48,781 nucleotides of DNA. Source: Hominimerdicola alba (GTDB lineage: Bacteria > Bacillota > Clostridia > Oscillospirales > Ruminococcaceae). The position numbers and the translations under genes are program-made. The notes beneath the pieces were generated by a model that was not told where the DNA came from, did not search any database, and saw nothing but the letters and a program-made list of their open reading frames with translations. Shown piece by piece: positions 16,883 through 25,422 of the stretch. Position 1 is the first letter of the stretch. Each line of letters starts with the position of its first letter. The stretch covers positions 1-48,781 of the forward strand of contig NZ_FOAT01000021.1 in NCBI RefSeq assembly GCF_900109655.1. The letters are read 5' to 3'.

Positions 16883-18385
16883 TCAGAGGTCATCTGAAGT
16901 GGAAAACGGAGCCATGGGTATGCCGTTTTTACCGAATACTGTGACATCGCCGAAGTTGGTCCAGTTGTATCTCACTGCCGCGGGCGAGGTGACTTTATCC
17001 GCCCAGATAAGCGCTTTTCCACCGCCGATAGCTGCCTGGGCGGGGACGAAAATACCGTCTTCGCCTGCTATTTCAAATCCTTTGATGGAGCCCTTGACTT
17101 TGAAACCGTTTTCGGAATTGGCGAATTTTACCTCAGCCTTGCCGTTCTTGAAGATACAGCTCTCATAGATGGGTCCGAAAGCATCGACATCCATGCCATA
17201 TACCAGCTTTTCAGCCTGAAGGCAGAGCCTTTCGCCCACGGGGAGTTTATCCTTGGGGTGTATCTCGTTGAATTCGCCGCAGTCAAGTATAACTGCGATG
17301 CCTGTATTTTTCACGGTGCGGAAGGTCTTCATCTGTGCGGAGCGTATCTTGCACCAGTGCTTGTAATCGGGGGCGCCTGCGTTCTGGTGCATGGGAAGCT
17401 GTACCATTATGAAAGGCAGGGTATCGTCCCCCCATATCTCGCGCCATTTCGCGATTAGTGTTGTGAGCAGCACGTAGTAGCTGTCGGGCTTGTGATCATC
17501 GGATTCGCCCTGATAATAGAGGAAGCCGCGGAGAGTATACGGACATACCCTTTTGATCATATTCTCATACATAGCGGTGGGTCTGAAGGGGTTGAATTCG
17601 TTCCTGGGACCCGGCCAGCCGTATACGCCGATCTTTTCTTCAAGCTGTCCCCATGACATTCCCGGGTCTTCTTTCCAGAATTCCTGTGCCTTAGCCAACC
17701 AGTCCTTTTCGTGCTGAAGAAAGGCTTCGTACTCGGCTTTCTGCTCTTCAAGGGACTTGCCTTTTATGGTCTCCTCGTATTCCTCGATGTATGAGGATAT
17801 GCGCTTGTCGTTTTCAAGGGATTCTCTGTCCAGCCAGTTTGAAGCGGATGTGCCGCCCCAGTTACAGCCGATAAGTCCGACTACGACACCAAGTTCCTTG
17901 GAAAGCTTGCGTGCGAAGTGGAGACCCACTGCGCTCCAGCACTTTGAAGTTTCGCTGTCAGCCCTTTGCCATGCGGTCTGTTCGCCCTGACGCTCGGCTT
18001 CTTCGGCGGTAGCGACTTTAGGGGTGTAGTAGTAGCGTATGGGAGTGTCCTTGTTCAGCTCTGCCAGGTATTTTGCGCCGTCCTTGGCGTTCTGTATCTC
18101 CAGCTCCATATTGGACTGACCTCCGCAGAGCCAGACTTCGCCCACTGCGATATCGGTGAAAGTGAGGGTATCGGTGCCGTCGGTTACTGTAAGGGTAAGA
18201 CCCTCTGCCGCTTCCATGGGGAGCAGTTCGCAGCGCCATTTGCCGTCTCTGACGGTACATTCTGCTTTGTTATCGCCGATCGCCGCGGTGATACGCTTTC
18301 CGTCTTCACCCGTACCCCAGACAGTGATGCATTTTTCGCGCTGTAGCACCATACTGTCAGAAAACATCTGAGAACATTTCAACAT
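16883..18385 (-). CDS. Sialate O-acetylesterase-like SGNH hydrolase
   Basis: 500 residues without a signal peptide. An N-terminal beta domain (about 1-85) is followed by a SASA/SGNH hydrolase domain. Block I is VWLCGGQSNMEL (Ser about 97), then GCNWGGTSASNW and FLYYQGESDDH, and the catalytic Asp/His region is near FNEIHPKDKLPVGERL. Members remove O-acetyl groups from sialic acid or other glycans. With no export signal it presumably acts on imported sugars, as do cytoplasmic relatives in gut bacteria; acetyl-xylan or other acetylated oligosaccharide is an alternative. AGGAGG lies seven bases before ATG 18385. A small membrane protein gene ends 32 bp upstream, probably in the same transcript. 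Confidence 0.88.
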   Translation of the reverse strand: MLKCSQMFSDSMVLQREKCITVWGTGEDGKRITAAIGDNKAECTVRDGKWRCELLPMEAAEGLTLTVTDGTDTLTFTDIAVGEVWLCGGQSNMELEIQNAKDGAKYLAELNKDTPIRYYYTPKVATAEEAERQGEQTAWQRADSETSKCWSAVGLHFARKLSKELGVVVGLIGCNWGGTSASNWLDRESLENDKRISSYIEEYEETIKGKSLEEQKAEYEAFLQHEKDWLAKAQEFWKEDPGMSWGQLEEKIGVYGWPGPRNEFNPFRPTAMYENMIKRVCPYTLRGFLYYQGESDDHKPDSYYVLLTTLIAKWREIWGDDTLPFIMVQLPMHQNAGAPDYKHWCKIRSAQMKTFRTVKNTGIAVILDCGEFNEIHPKDKLPVGERLCLQAEKLVYGMDVDAFGPIYESCIFKNGKAEVKFANSENGFKVKGSIKGFEIAGEDGIFVPAQAAIGGGKALIWADKVTSPAAVRYNWTNFGDVTVFGKNGIPMAPFSTSDDL

Positions 18386-18417
18386 TGTGATTCCTCCTGT
18401 TTACCCATTTTCCATAT

Positions 18418-18702
18418 CTATTTTACTATCCATAATATCAGTCTGACGATGAGGTAGACCGACTGATAAAGGGGAACTACCCAGCCGCCGCACAGTGTGA
18501 TTATAAACCCCATGGCGAGACCGCTTTGGAAACCTTCCCGACCGTATTCGCGTGGGCTGCTGCTGCTTTTCAGGGCGGGGGCTATCCAGCCTGAGTCGAT
18601 GCCGAATATGGCGCAGTGTATCGCCAGAAGCAGCCAGAGGACGTAGTATACCAGTGATATGCGGAATATCCATATGAATATGAGCCCGATAATATGCAGC
18701 AT
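18418..18702 (-). CDS. Small membrane protein of unknown function
   Basis: 94 residues with two or three hydrophobic segments: about 3-33, about 63-80, and about 80-92 at the C-terminus. A short Ser/Arg loop (SSSSPREYGREG, about 46-57) joins them. GGGAGGT is well placed before ATG 18702, which supports a real gene despite its size. An overlapping longer frame on the same strand lacks a ribosome site and was discarded. It may be co-transcribed with the esterase. I do not recognise the family. Confidence 0.72.
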   Translation of the reverse strand: MLHIIGLIFIWIFRISLVYYVLWLLLAIHCAIFGIDSGWIAPALKSSSSPREYGREGFQSGLAMGFIITLCGGWVVPLYQSVYLIVRLILWIVK

Positions 18703-18792
18703 ACGGCACCTCCCTTGAAAGGTCAGCTTTTACGTCGCGGGGACTTGTTTTCTTTATTCTGATTTTACCACAACAGGAAAGTTTTGTCAACG

Positions 18793-18830
18793 AAAAAACG
18801 CCCGAAAAAACGTTTAAAATTTTTCGGGCG
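18793..18830 (-). terminator. Intrinsic terminator of galE
   Basis: CGCCCGAAAAA (18799-18809) pairs with TTTTTCGGGCG (18820-18830). On the minus strand a T run follows (18793-18798), 30 bp after the galE stop. Confidence 0.92.
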
Positions 18831-18857
18831 TGACAGTGTCATTGGTGTTTCGTATTC

Positions 18858-19868
18858 TTATAGACCGTTGGGGTTGTTCTTGATAAAGTTCCAGCTGCTG
18901 GCTGTCATTTCATCAAGGGTCAGCTTAGCCTCCCAGCCGAATACTTTCTTGGCTTTTTCGGGGTTTGCGTAGCAGGTAGCGAGGTCGCCCGCACGCCTTG
19001 GCATCACCTTGTAGGGAAGTTCCTTGCCACAGGCTTTTTCAAAGCTGTGGAGAACGTCATAAACGGAAGAACCCTTGCCTGTGCCGAGATTTACTGCATC
19101 ACAGCCTGTATTCTCCATAACGTATTTCAGTGCACAGAGATGACCCTTTGCAAGGTCTACCACGTGGATATAATCGCGTACACCTGTGCCGTCGGGGGTA
19201 TCGTAGTCGTCACCGAAAACGCCAAGTCTTTCAAGCTTGCCAACTGCTACCTGACATATGTAGGGCAGCAGGTTGTTGGGTATGCCGTTGGGGTCTTCGC
19301 CGATAAGTCCGCTTTCGTGGGCGCCGATGGGGTTGAAGTATCTCAGTAATGATACTGACCACTCGGGGTCGGAAACGCATACGTCACGGAGTATCTGCTC
19401 TATCATGACCTTGGTATAGCCGTATGGGTTGGTTGCCGATGTGGGCATATCCTCGGTATAGGGAGCCTGATTTACAGGGCCGTATACTGTTGCGGAGGAG
19501 GAGAACACTATCTTTTTGCAGCCAGCCTTGCGCATAGCCTGTATCAGCAGGAGAGTGCCTGTGATGTTGTTGTGATAGTATTCTATTGGCTTTTCTACGC
19601 TCTCGCCGACTGCTTTGAGTCCAGCAAAATGGACAACAGCGTCTATCTTGTTTTCCTCGAATATCTTGTCCATCGAAGCAAGATCCAGCATATCAGCCTC
19701 GTAAAAGCCGAATTCCTTGCCTGTTATCTGCCTTATCCTGTTGAGGGCTTCGGGCTTGGAATTTGAAAAGTTATCCATTATAACTACGTCATATCCTGCG
19801 TTAAGCAGTTCAACAACGGTGTGGCTGCCGATGAAGCCTGCGCCGCCTGTAACGAGTATCATTGCCAT
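18858..19868 (-). CDS. galE: UDP-glucose 4-epimerase
   Basis: 336 residues, the usual length. It interconverts UDP-glucose and UDP-galactose using bound NAD in the cytoplasm, serving galactose use and envelope polysaccharide supply. Seen: nucleotide-binding TGGAGFIGSH (about 7-16), SSSATVYG with the catalytic Ser/Thr region (about 123-130), and YGYTK (Tyr149, Lys153) of the SDR extended family. RDYIHVVDLAKGH and the NLGTG stretch are typical of GalE. GGAGG eight bases before ATG 19868 supports this start. It is monocistronic, with a strong terminator downstream. It lies next to teichoic-acid-type genes, which fits a role in precursor supply. Confidence 0.96.
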   Translation of the reverse strand: MAMILVTGGAGFIGSHTVVELLNAGYDVVIMDNFSNSKPEALNRIRQITGKEFGFYEADMLDLASMDKIFEENKIDAVVHFAGLKAVGESVEKPIEYYHNNITGTLLLIQAMRKAGCKKIVFSSSATVYGPVNQAPYTEDMPTSATNPYGYTKVMIEQILRDVCVSDPEWSVSLLRYFNPIGAHESGLIGEDPNGIPNNLLPYICQVAVGKLERLGVFGDDYDTPDGTGVRDYIHVVDLAKGHLCALKYVMENTGCDAVNLGTGKGSSVYDVLHSFEKACGKELPYKVMPRRAGDLATCYANPEKAKKVFGWEAKLTLDEMTASSWNFIKNNPNGL

Positions 19869-19973
19869 GTCAGATTACCTCCAGTAAATTGTTTTAATGA
19901 ATATATAATCATTATACCATATTTTGCTCATATTTCAATTGACAATTCTGCTAAAAATACGGGGCTGATGCTG

Positions 19974-20489
19974 TCAGGACAGCTTGTCTTTAAGCTGTTT
20001 TTCGATGGTATCGGCATCATCGGAGATAATCAGGATATCGAAATCCCCCAGACTGATGATCTTTGCGCTCTCAAGCTTGCTTACCTCTTCGGGGCGGTAA
20101 TCGCGGAAAGTTGCGGTGCGGCTTTCAAGGCGTTCTTTCAGGAGTTCCTGACCGTCTATACCCTCGTCGAATTTAACGGCTGAAACTTCGTCAGCATATC
20201 CGCCGTTCTCGTTATAGAGTATTGCGCCGTCCAGGATATTAGCAAAGCCGGTTCCATAGAATTTTGCGGCGTTTGCGTCGTATTTTCCGTCGCCCTTGGA
20301 AAGTCTGCCGTCGAGATTATCTTGGCTTATATCTGCCAGCAGTTCTTCTGCGGTGATATTTGCGGCTTTCTCGGCGTTAATAGCGGCGGAGGAGGTATCC
20401 TCCTTGGTATCGTTTTTTGTGCTGCATCCGCACATCATCAGCACTGCGGCGAATATCACCGCGGCTGTTTTAATCATTTTCTTCGTCAT
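19974..20489 (-). CDS. DUF4358-family lipoprotein
   Basis: 171 residues. Signal peptide with lipobox MCGC (Cys about 22), a short acidic linker, then a domain fitting DUF4358: DGAILYNENGGYADEVSAVKF (about 97-117), FRDYRPEEVSKLESAKI and FDILIISDD near the end. Members are small secreted or lipid-anchored proteins in Firmicutes; their function is not known. The start ATG 20489 overlaps the end of the upstream gene by 20 bp and has GAGGTG ten bases upstream; an ATG nine codons earlier lies deeper in that gene. It is probably translated from the same message as the two glycerophosphotransferase-like genes. Confidence 0.82.
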   Translation of the reverse strand: MTKKMIKTAAVIFAAVLMMCGCSTKNDTKEDTSSAAINAEKAANITAEELLADISQDNLDGRLSKGDGKYDANAAKFYGTGFANILDGAILYNENGGYADEVSAVKFDEGIDGQELLKERLESRTATFRDYRPEEVSKLESAKIISLGDFDILIISDDADTIEKQLKDKLS

Positions 20490-23100
20490 AGTTGTCTGCC
20501 ACCTCAAAATCTTCATAACCGTCTATCTCATGGTTATCGTAGAGATAGGTTATGATATTATTATATATCTCGCGCTTGCAGCCATCGTGGGCTTTGCCGA
20601 GATATTCGTCCGCTTTTTGGGACATTTCTTCTTTTATGTTCATGCCGTTCTCGATATATCCGCATAGGATATCCGCCAGCTGTTCGGGGGTATCTGCCTT
20701 TTCGCCGAAGGGCTTGCCCTCGGTACCAAAGTATACCAGTGGCTTGCGCATAATGCCTGCGGAAAGCTCCTCTGGGTCATCGGTGACGATGAGAGCCGCA
20801 CGGCTTTTAAGCTCCTCGGCGCTGAAATCGTCCGTCAGGAAAGTGACCTTGTCGGGCTTGGGCAGAGCCTTGGCTTCGTCGTTGGTAACGCCCTCGAAAG
20901 CCATAGTCAGGGAATATCCGCTGTCATTGAGTGCTGTTTTCAGCTTTTCGTTTTCGAGAAGCTCTTTCATGCTGTTAAAGAACCCTGTTTCCTTGAATGG
21001 TGCCTGTTCTTCGGGGATATATTTTGCCAGCATCAGCAGCATATCACTGCCCTCGGAATTGTTGGTGATAAGGTCAAAGCTGGTGAGACCCGTGAGTTTC
21101 AGGACTTCGGTATTCTCATAGCCGTATTCGGGCTTGCGGAGTTCGTCTATGTAGTCGCCCGTGCCGCAGAAGTAAAGTCTGACATTGTCGTGCAGACGGT
21201 GGTTCTTGGCGACAGAGGGCTTGTCATCGGGAGAATTTTGCAGGAAGACGTTGGTAGTTCTGCTGAGCCTTGTAAGGCTGTAGGATGTATCATCATTTCC
21301 CGGGAAATTCTTTTGCAGGATATTTGGGACGGTGGTGATGTACACCTGCGCATTCAGGAATATCAGCTTGTGCAGAAGAGATCCTCTGTACAGGGGCTTG
21401 TAGCCGTCATCGATGATGCGCTGTGCCGCGGGGCTCTCCTTGTCGGTGAGATAATAGCAGTACAGCTCGTCGTGGCGGGTCATTGCGTAGCGGAACATAT
21501 CCTCTGCCGCGCCGCCGCCTTTTCTGGTGTCATCTGCAAAGAGCCAGATATTCTTGTTTTTGAACCAGAATCTTGTGAAGCGGTAGGCTGTCCTCAGGAT
21601 GAAAGGCGTACCCTCCTCGGCTGCCCTTTTCATCGAACCGCGGAAAGCTCTGCGCTGTGCCTTTTCGGAAAGTGCCAGTGTGACAAGTCTGCCGTTTTCG
21701 GCACGGGCAAAGAAGTTGTTGCCCAGCGGGAAGATGCATTCGTAACATCCCTCTTCGATACGGCTGCCGGGTGTGTGGAATATAGTCCTGAGCTCGTACT
21801 TACAGCCTTTAAAGAGTATGAAGAAGCGAAGCTCGGCTCTTTCTTCGGATACGGGTATGCTCATGTGGAAAGTGCGCTGTCTTTCCAGCTTTTTGCCGAA
21901 AAACATCACTGGCTCGCCCTTGCGGTCGTAGTTGATCTTATATTCTTCACCTGCGTATTCGGCAGTTAGCTTTGTACGGCGCTCGCTGAAAATGTTATCG
22001 AAACAGCCGTCTATCTCAATGTTATTTTTGTAAAGGTTCAGCTGAACTATCTCGATGAAGAGCCTTGTGCTGTCGAAAAGCACGATATCTTTCTGCACAG
22101 AGAACAGCCTGTCGCTGTTGTAGCTTATATCGGGAAAGTAGTTCTCGTGACCGTGCTTCAAGCCCAGAAGCAGGCGCTTATCTTCGGCACTTGCGGAGAA
22201 TATGCCGTAAACATCGCATATCACTTTGTCCTCGGCAGGGCGCAGTACTTTCTGCAAGGTGTCGGTTAGTTTCGTTCTCTCGTCCTCGGGGAATTCGCTG
22301 ATTTTAAGACCTTTCTCGTTACATTCCATTACCTTTGCTGTGATGAAATGCTGTAAGAAAAGGGGAAGTCTGCCGTCCTTGCCTTTGCAGGTCTCTGCAA
22401 GGGGGATAAGGCAGTTATCGAAAATAGCGGTGTAAGTCTCGGCTTTGTCAGCATCTTCGGGGATCGCATCTTTCTTTGCGGGGGAAGTTTTTCTTTCTGC
22501 CAGCCAAGCGGTAAGGCGGTCATCGTAGAAAAATTTCTTCTGTTCGCAAAGGGCTTTCAGCATACATTTCTGCTGAGAAAAGTTTCCAGCTTCGGTCTCG
22601 AAGTGGTGTTCTGCCGCGAAAGAAGTTCGCACCACTACAGCTTCAAAGGCTGAGGGGAAGAGTCTGAAATTTTTATCCAGATCAATAACGGCTGCCCTGA
22701 CCGATGTGGGGAAAAAGATATTTTTTCCGCTGCCTGCAAGTCTGCCGCAGGCTATATTGAGGTCAGGGTCGCTGTCGAGAGCGGCTATCAGCCTTGAAAA
22801 ATATGATGGGTCTACCTTGCCCCCTGCACGCATAACGGTGCAGTAATCGGCGTTTGCGTACTTTATGAAAGTGTTCAGCAGCTCGGCTTCGCTTTTGCCG
22901 CCGATGTTGATGAACGCGGTCATGCCGAAAGCGTAGGCGCGTTCAAGGTAAAGCTTTTTTCGGTCGTCTTCGGTGAAATCACCTGCAATGATAAGGAAGA
23001 TATCCTTTACAAGTCCTCCCGACTGCCCCGCGATATTCTGTACGGTATCAAGGGCGACTCTGTCGGAAGCACCTGCTGTCAGCAATACGGAAAGCTTCAT
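20470..23100 (-). CDS. Glycosyltransferase/CDP-glycerol glycerophosphotransferase-like protein with degenerate C-terminal domain
   Basis: 876 residues. The N-terminal part (about 1-250) resembles a GT2 nucleotide-diphospho-sugar transferase fold (MKLSVLLTAGASDRVALDTV; YANADYCTVMRAGGKVDPSYF). A middle region (about 330-500) is beta-rich. The C-terminal region (about 500-860) resembles the TagB/TagF transferase domain. Its key motifs look lost: the usual His-Gly site reads FLQNSPDD, and the usual TDYSS region reads IVTDDPEELS. It overlaps the intact transferase gene by four bases (ATGA), so both are made together. It may be a scaffold, or have another activity in building an envelope polymer. 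Confidence 0.75.
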   Translation of the reverse strand: MKLSVLLTAGASDRVALDTVQNIAGQSGGLVKDIFLIIAGDFTEDDRKKLYLERAYAFGMTAFINIGGKSEAELLNTFIKYANADYCTVMRAGGKVDPSYFSRLIAALDSDPDLNIACGRLAGSGKNIFFPTSVRAAVIDLDKNFRLFPSAFEAVVVRTSFAAEHHFETEAGNFSQQKCMLKALCEQKKFFYDDRLTAWLAERKTSPAKKDAIPEDADKAETYTAIFDNCLIPLAETCKGKDGRLPLFLQHFITAKVMECNEKGLKISEFPEDERTKLTDTLQKVLRPAEDKVICDVYGIFSASAEDKRLLLGLKHGHENYFPDISYNSDRLFSVQKDIVLFDSTRLFIEIVQLNLYKNNIEIDGCFDNIFSERRTKLTAEYAGEEYKINYDRKGEPVMFFGKKLERQRTFHMSIPVSEERAELRFFILFKGCKYELRTIFHTPGSRIEEGCYECIFPLGNNFFARAENGRLVTLALSEKAQRRAFRGSMKRAAEEGTPFILRTAYRFTRFWFKNKNIWLFADDTRKGGGAAEDMFRYAMTRHDELYCYYLTDKESPAAQRIIDDGYKPLYRGSLLHKLIFLNAQVYITTVPNILQKNFPGNDDTSYSLTRLSRTTNVFLQNSPDDKPSVAKNHRLHDNVRLYFCGTGDYIDELRKPEYGYENTEVLKLTGLTSFDLITNNSEGSDMLLMLAKYIPEEQAPFKETGFFNSMKELLENEKLKTALNDSGYSLTMAFEGVTNDEAKALPKPDKVTFLTDDFSAEELKSRAALIVTDDPEELSAGIMRKPLVYFGTEGKPFGEKADTPEQLADILCGYIENGMNIKEEMSQKADEYLGKAHDGCKREIYNNIITYLYDNHEIDGYEDFEVADNYDEEND

Positions 23101-24209
23101 TTGTCTGCCCCCTTTCTGCCGAAAATCTCAGCTATTATCCTGTCAGTAGAGTGTCCGTCGCAGCTGCCCATGTGGTAGGATACGCATCTTTCCAAGTCAG
23201 CGGTACTGCGGCAGAAAAGCTCATGGTCGATGGCGGCTGAAAGTTCATCAGCCGTCTGTGCAACGGTGGTGGGGAAGCTGTGATAGTCAACGTAGAAGCC
23301 ACGCTCGGTATCGAAATCTTTCAGGTCGGGAGCGAATAATACGAAAGGCTTGCGGTAAAGCAGCCAGTCGAAAACTACGCTGGAATAATCGGTGACAAGG
23401 ATATCTGCCACGGCGAAAAGGCTCTCGGTGGGGAAACCGTCATCGGGCTGCATATGGGGGTGCAGCTTTTTGATGAGGTATCTGCCCTGAGCGGCGCAGA
23501 CCTTTTCAATGTCCTCGCCGCCCACAACATAGGGCTCTGCGGCATTTCCGCGGAATGTGGGCGCCCAGAGAACTATCTGCTTGCCGATGGCTTCGGGGTG
23601 GACTTTGAAGAATTTTTCACGGCAGAGGTCGTTATATTTTTTGCTGTAATAGATATCCGTGCGGCTGATGCCTAAAGGACGGACGTTATCGTATCTCTGG
23701 CGGAAAGAACTTGCTATTACGGGAGCAACGCAGGGGGCGCTGACTGTCCAGAGGTCGTAGCCGCCAAAAACTTCGCCTTTGTAGAAAGAAGGCACGCAGT
23801 CCTCGGAATCGTAGCCCGCTTTTTTCAGCAGACCGCCCGAGTGCCACAGCTGGGTGACGAAAGTCTCACTGCGCTTGTGACAGCTTGAAACGGGCAGAAA
23901 AGTATCGCAGATAAAGACCTGTTCAGCCCTGCCGAAAGCAATCATGAAATCAATTATAAAACGCACAAGAGCGGGCTTGGAGCATTTTTTGAAATCGAGG
24001 TAGAACTCTTTGACGTGTACGCCTTCGAGCTTTGCCACCTTGTGCCGCATAACGCGCATACTGAAAGGACAGCTGTCGTGGTGGGCATCGGCGAATATAA
24101 CAAGACCTTTCTCGGTCTCGCCGCGGGAAAAAATGAAGTATATAAATGGCAGCAGAACGTTCTGCAAAAACATTTTTGCAAGCTGCCTGAGTTTCAGTTT
24201 AAGGCTCAT
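23097..24209 (-). CDS. CDP-glycerol glycerophosphotransferase family protein (TagB/TagF-like)
   Basis: 370 residues. It would transfer glycerol- or ribitol-phosphate from a CDP-linked donor onto a lipid-linked wall polymer at the inner face of the membrane. Family motifs are intact: QLWHSGGLLKKAG (about 121-133) with the acceptor-side His, LWAPTFRGN (about 214), KKLHPHMQ (about 249-256), and DILVTDYSSVVFDW (about 270-283). A basic, hydrophobic N-terminus suggests peripheral membrane binding. AAGGAG six bases before ATG 24209 fixes the start. It is the first gene of a three-gene operon ending with the DUF4358 lipoprotein. The exact polymer cannot be told from sequence. Confidence 0.9.
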   Translation of the reverse strand: MSLKLKLRQLAKMFLQNVLLPFIYFIFSRGETEKGLVIFADAHHDSCPFSMRVMRHKVAKLEGVHVKEFYLDFKKCSKPALVRFIIDFMIAFGRAEQVFICDTFLPVSSCHKRSETFVTQLWHSGGLLKKAGYDSEDCVPSFYKGEVFGGYDLWTVSAPCVAPVIASSFRQRYDNVRPLGISRTDIYYSKKYNDLCREKFFKVHPEAIGKQIVLWAPTFRGNAAEPYVVGGEDIEKVCAAQGRYLIKKLHPHMQPDDGFPTESLFAVADILVTDYSSVVFDWLLYRKPFVLFAPDLKDFDTERGFYVDYHSFPTTVAQTADELSAAIDHELFCRSTADLERCVSYHMGSCDGHSTDRIIAEIFGRKGADK

Positions 24210-24341
24210 GATGATCTCCTTGATTTGGGTTTATCGGTGGTTATGTCCGCTGAATAAAGCGGGAGCGGGCATACTTGTCCGTGTACAGTATAGCACAAAA
24301 GGGCGGGGGTGTCAAATTTTGGGGCGATGATAGGCGGAAAT

Positions 24342-24481
24342 ACTGCCAAAGAAGAGAGCATTTGGTCAAGCTTTTTGCGAAAAGGTCCTCGGCCGGCCGG
24401 GCCAATTTCGCGGCATAGTTTGTTTGGGGCGCTGGTTTGTTGCCGCGAAAAGCTTGAGTTAAAGCTCTTTTCCTTGGCAGT
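24342..24481. repeat. 140-bp MITE-like derivative of the repeat family
   Basis: Imperfect terminal inverted repeats: ACTGCCAAAGAAGAGAGC at 24342-24359 against GCTCTTTTCCTTGGCAGT at 24464-24481. Inside are TTGGTCAAGCTTTTTGCG and, inverted, CGCGAAAAGCTTGAG, plus the 39-bp hairpin module (24409-24447) and a GGCCGGCC centre. There is no coding capacity. It lies between the tag-type operon and the DUF4867 promoter. Bases 24482-24570 show nothing else. Confidence 0.8.
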
Positions 24482-24570
24482 ATCCACGAGTTTGATTGAA
24501 CTGCTACCGGAAGTTAGCAAAAATCAGTAAAAGAATCACAAAAATTGAACATTCTCAGCGCCTATTCTCG

Positions 24571-24599
24571 TTGACTTGTAACTAATAATGTGATATAAT
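24571..24599 (+). promoter_or_regulatory. Promoter of the DUF4867 gene
   Basis: TTGACT (24571-24576), 17-bp spacer, TATAAT (24594-24599). Transcription should begin near 24606. Confidence 0.85.
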
Positions 24600-24613
24600 T
24601 ATTGTGTTATCAG

Positions 24614-24647
24614 GGCGGCAGAACTATCTGTCTGCCGCCGATTTTTT
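24614..24647 (+). terminator. Terminator-like hairpin at the very 5' end of the DUF4867 message
   Basis: GGCGGCAGA (24614-24622) pairs perfectly with TCTGCCGCC (24631-24639), followed by ATTTTTT. It starts within about 10 nt of the predicted transcript start, so it may be an attenuator, or a 5' stabilising hairpin if read through. Confidence 0.7.
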
Positions 24648-24688
24648 GTGTAATTTTGCACATAACACCGTAAAGGAGGACACATATA

Positions 24689-25309
24689 ATGAAGATCTAT
24701 TCCGTTAATGATCCCGAATTCAGTGAGTTCGGTAAGGTGCTTGAGGGCTATGATACCAAGGAGCTCATCGCAGCGATGAACGCTGTTGATATGCCTGCAG
24801 AGGGCGTTGCTTACGAGCCCTGGATCGATTCTCTTGAAAAGTGCGGCATCTTCTCCAAGCTTGAAAACAACGCTTTCGGTGGTATGCCCATAGAGCTGGG
24901 TATGTGCTGGGGCTACAACAAGGCGCTGAACTGCCTTGAATACCACAGAAACAGCGAGATAAATATCGGTGCTACCGATTTCGTTCTGCTTCTCGCAAAG
25001 CAGGAAAAGATAATCAACGGAGTGCTGGATACTGCTGATGTCAAGGCATTCCGCGCACCTGCAGGTGCTGTTGTTGAGGTTTATGCAACTTCTCTGCACT
25101 ATGCACCCTGCCAGACTGCTGACGGCGGTTTCAGAGTTGCAGTAGTTCTGCCCAGAAACACCAATACCGATCTGCCCAAGGGTGAGATCATCGATGCAGA
25201 GGACAAGACTCTGTGGGCAAGAAACAAGTGGCTGCTGGCTCATGCAGATTCTGCCGAGGCTAAGCAGGGCGCTTATGTTGGTCTTAAAGGCGAGAATATC
25301 TCCATATAA
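24689..25309 (+). CDS. DUF4867-family protein (cupin-like)
   Basis: 206 residues, no signal peptide, cytoplasmic. The sequence fits DUF4867: MKIYSVNDPEFSEFGKVLEGY at the start, MPIELGMCWGYNKALNCLEYHRNSE (about 68-92), and APAGAVVEVYATSLHYAPC (about 117-135). This family has a cupin-like beta-barrel and often sits with sugar-metabolism genes; the reaction is not established. Conserved His residues (HRNSE, SLHYAPC) and Glu could bind a metal. AAAGGAGG is ideally placed, codon choice is strongly biased, and the promoter is strong, so it is probably highly expressed. It is monocistronic. Confidence 0.82.
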   Translation: MKIYSVNDPEFSEFGKVLEGYDTKELIAAMNAVDMPAEGVAYEPWIDSLEKCGIFSKLENNAFGGMPIELGMCWGYNKALNCLEYHRNSEINIGATDFVLLLAKQEKIINGVLDTADVKAFRAPAGAVVEVYATSLHYAPCQTADGGFRVAVVLPRNTNTDLPKGEIIDAEDKTLWARNKWLLAHADSAEAKQGAYVGLKGENISI

Positions 25310-25331
25310 TATTTTGAATGGTTTATGAAAA

Positions 25332-25364
25332 GGAGTATCGTCCGCGGGGCGGTACTTCTTTTTT
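25332..25364 (+). terminator. Intrinsic terminator of the DUF4867 gene
   Basis: AGTATCGTCC (25334-25343) pairs with GGGCGGTACT (25347-25356) using two G-T pairs, followed by a T-rich run to 25364. Confidence 0.8.
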
Positions 25365-25373
25365 GGGAATAGA

Positions 25374-25409
25374 AAAGGCATTTCTGCTGTGTTAAGCAGA
25401 AATGCCTTT
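25374..25409 (-). terminator. Perfect 15-bp hairpin at the end of the subtilase gene
   Basis: AAAGGCATTTCTGCT (25374-25388) and its exact complement (25395-25409) lie 14 bp beyond the subtilase stop. Flanking T runs are short outside the stem, so termination relies on the T-rich stem end. Confidence 0.75.
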
Positions 25410-25422
25410 GTTGCTATAAGGG

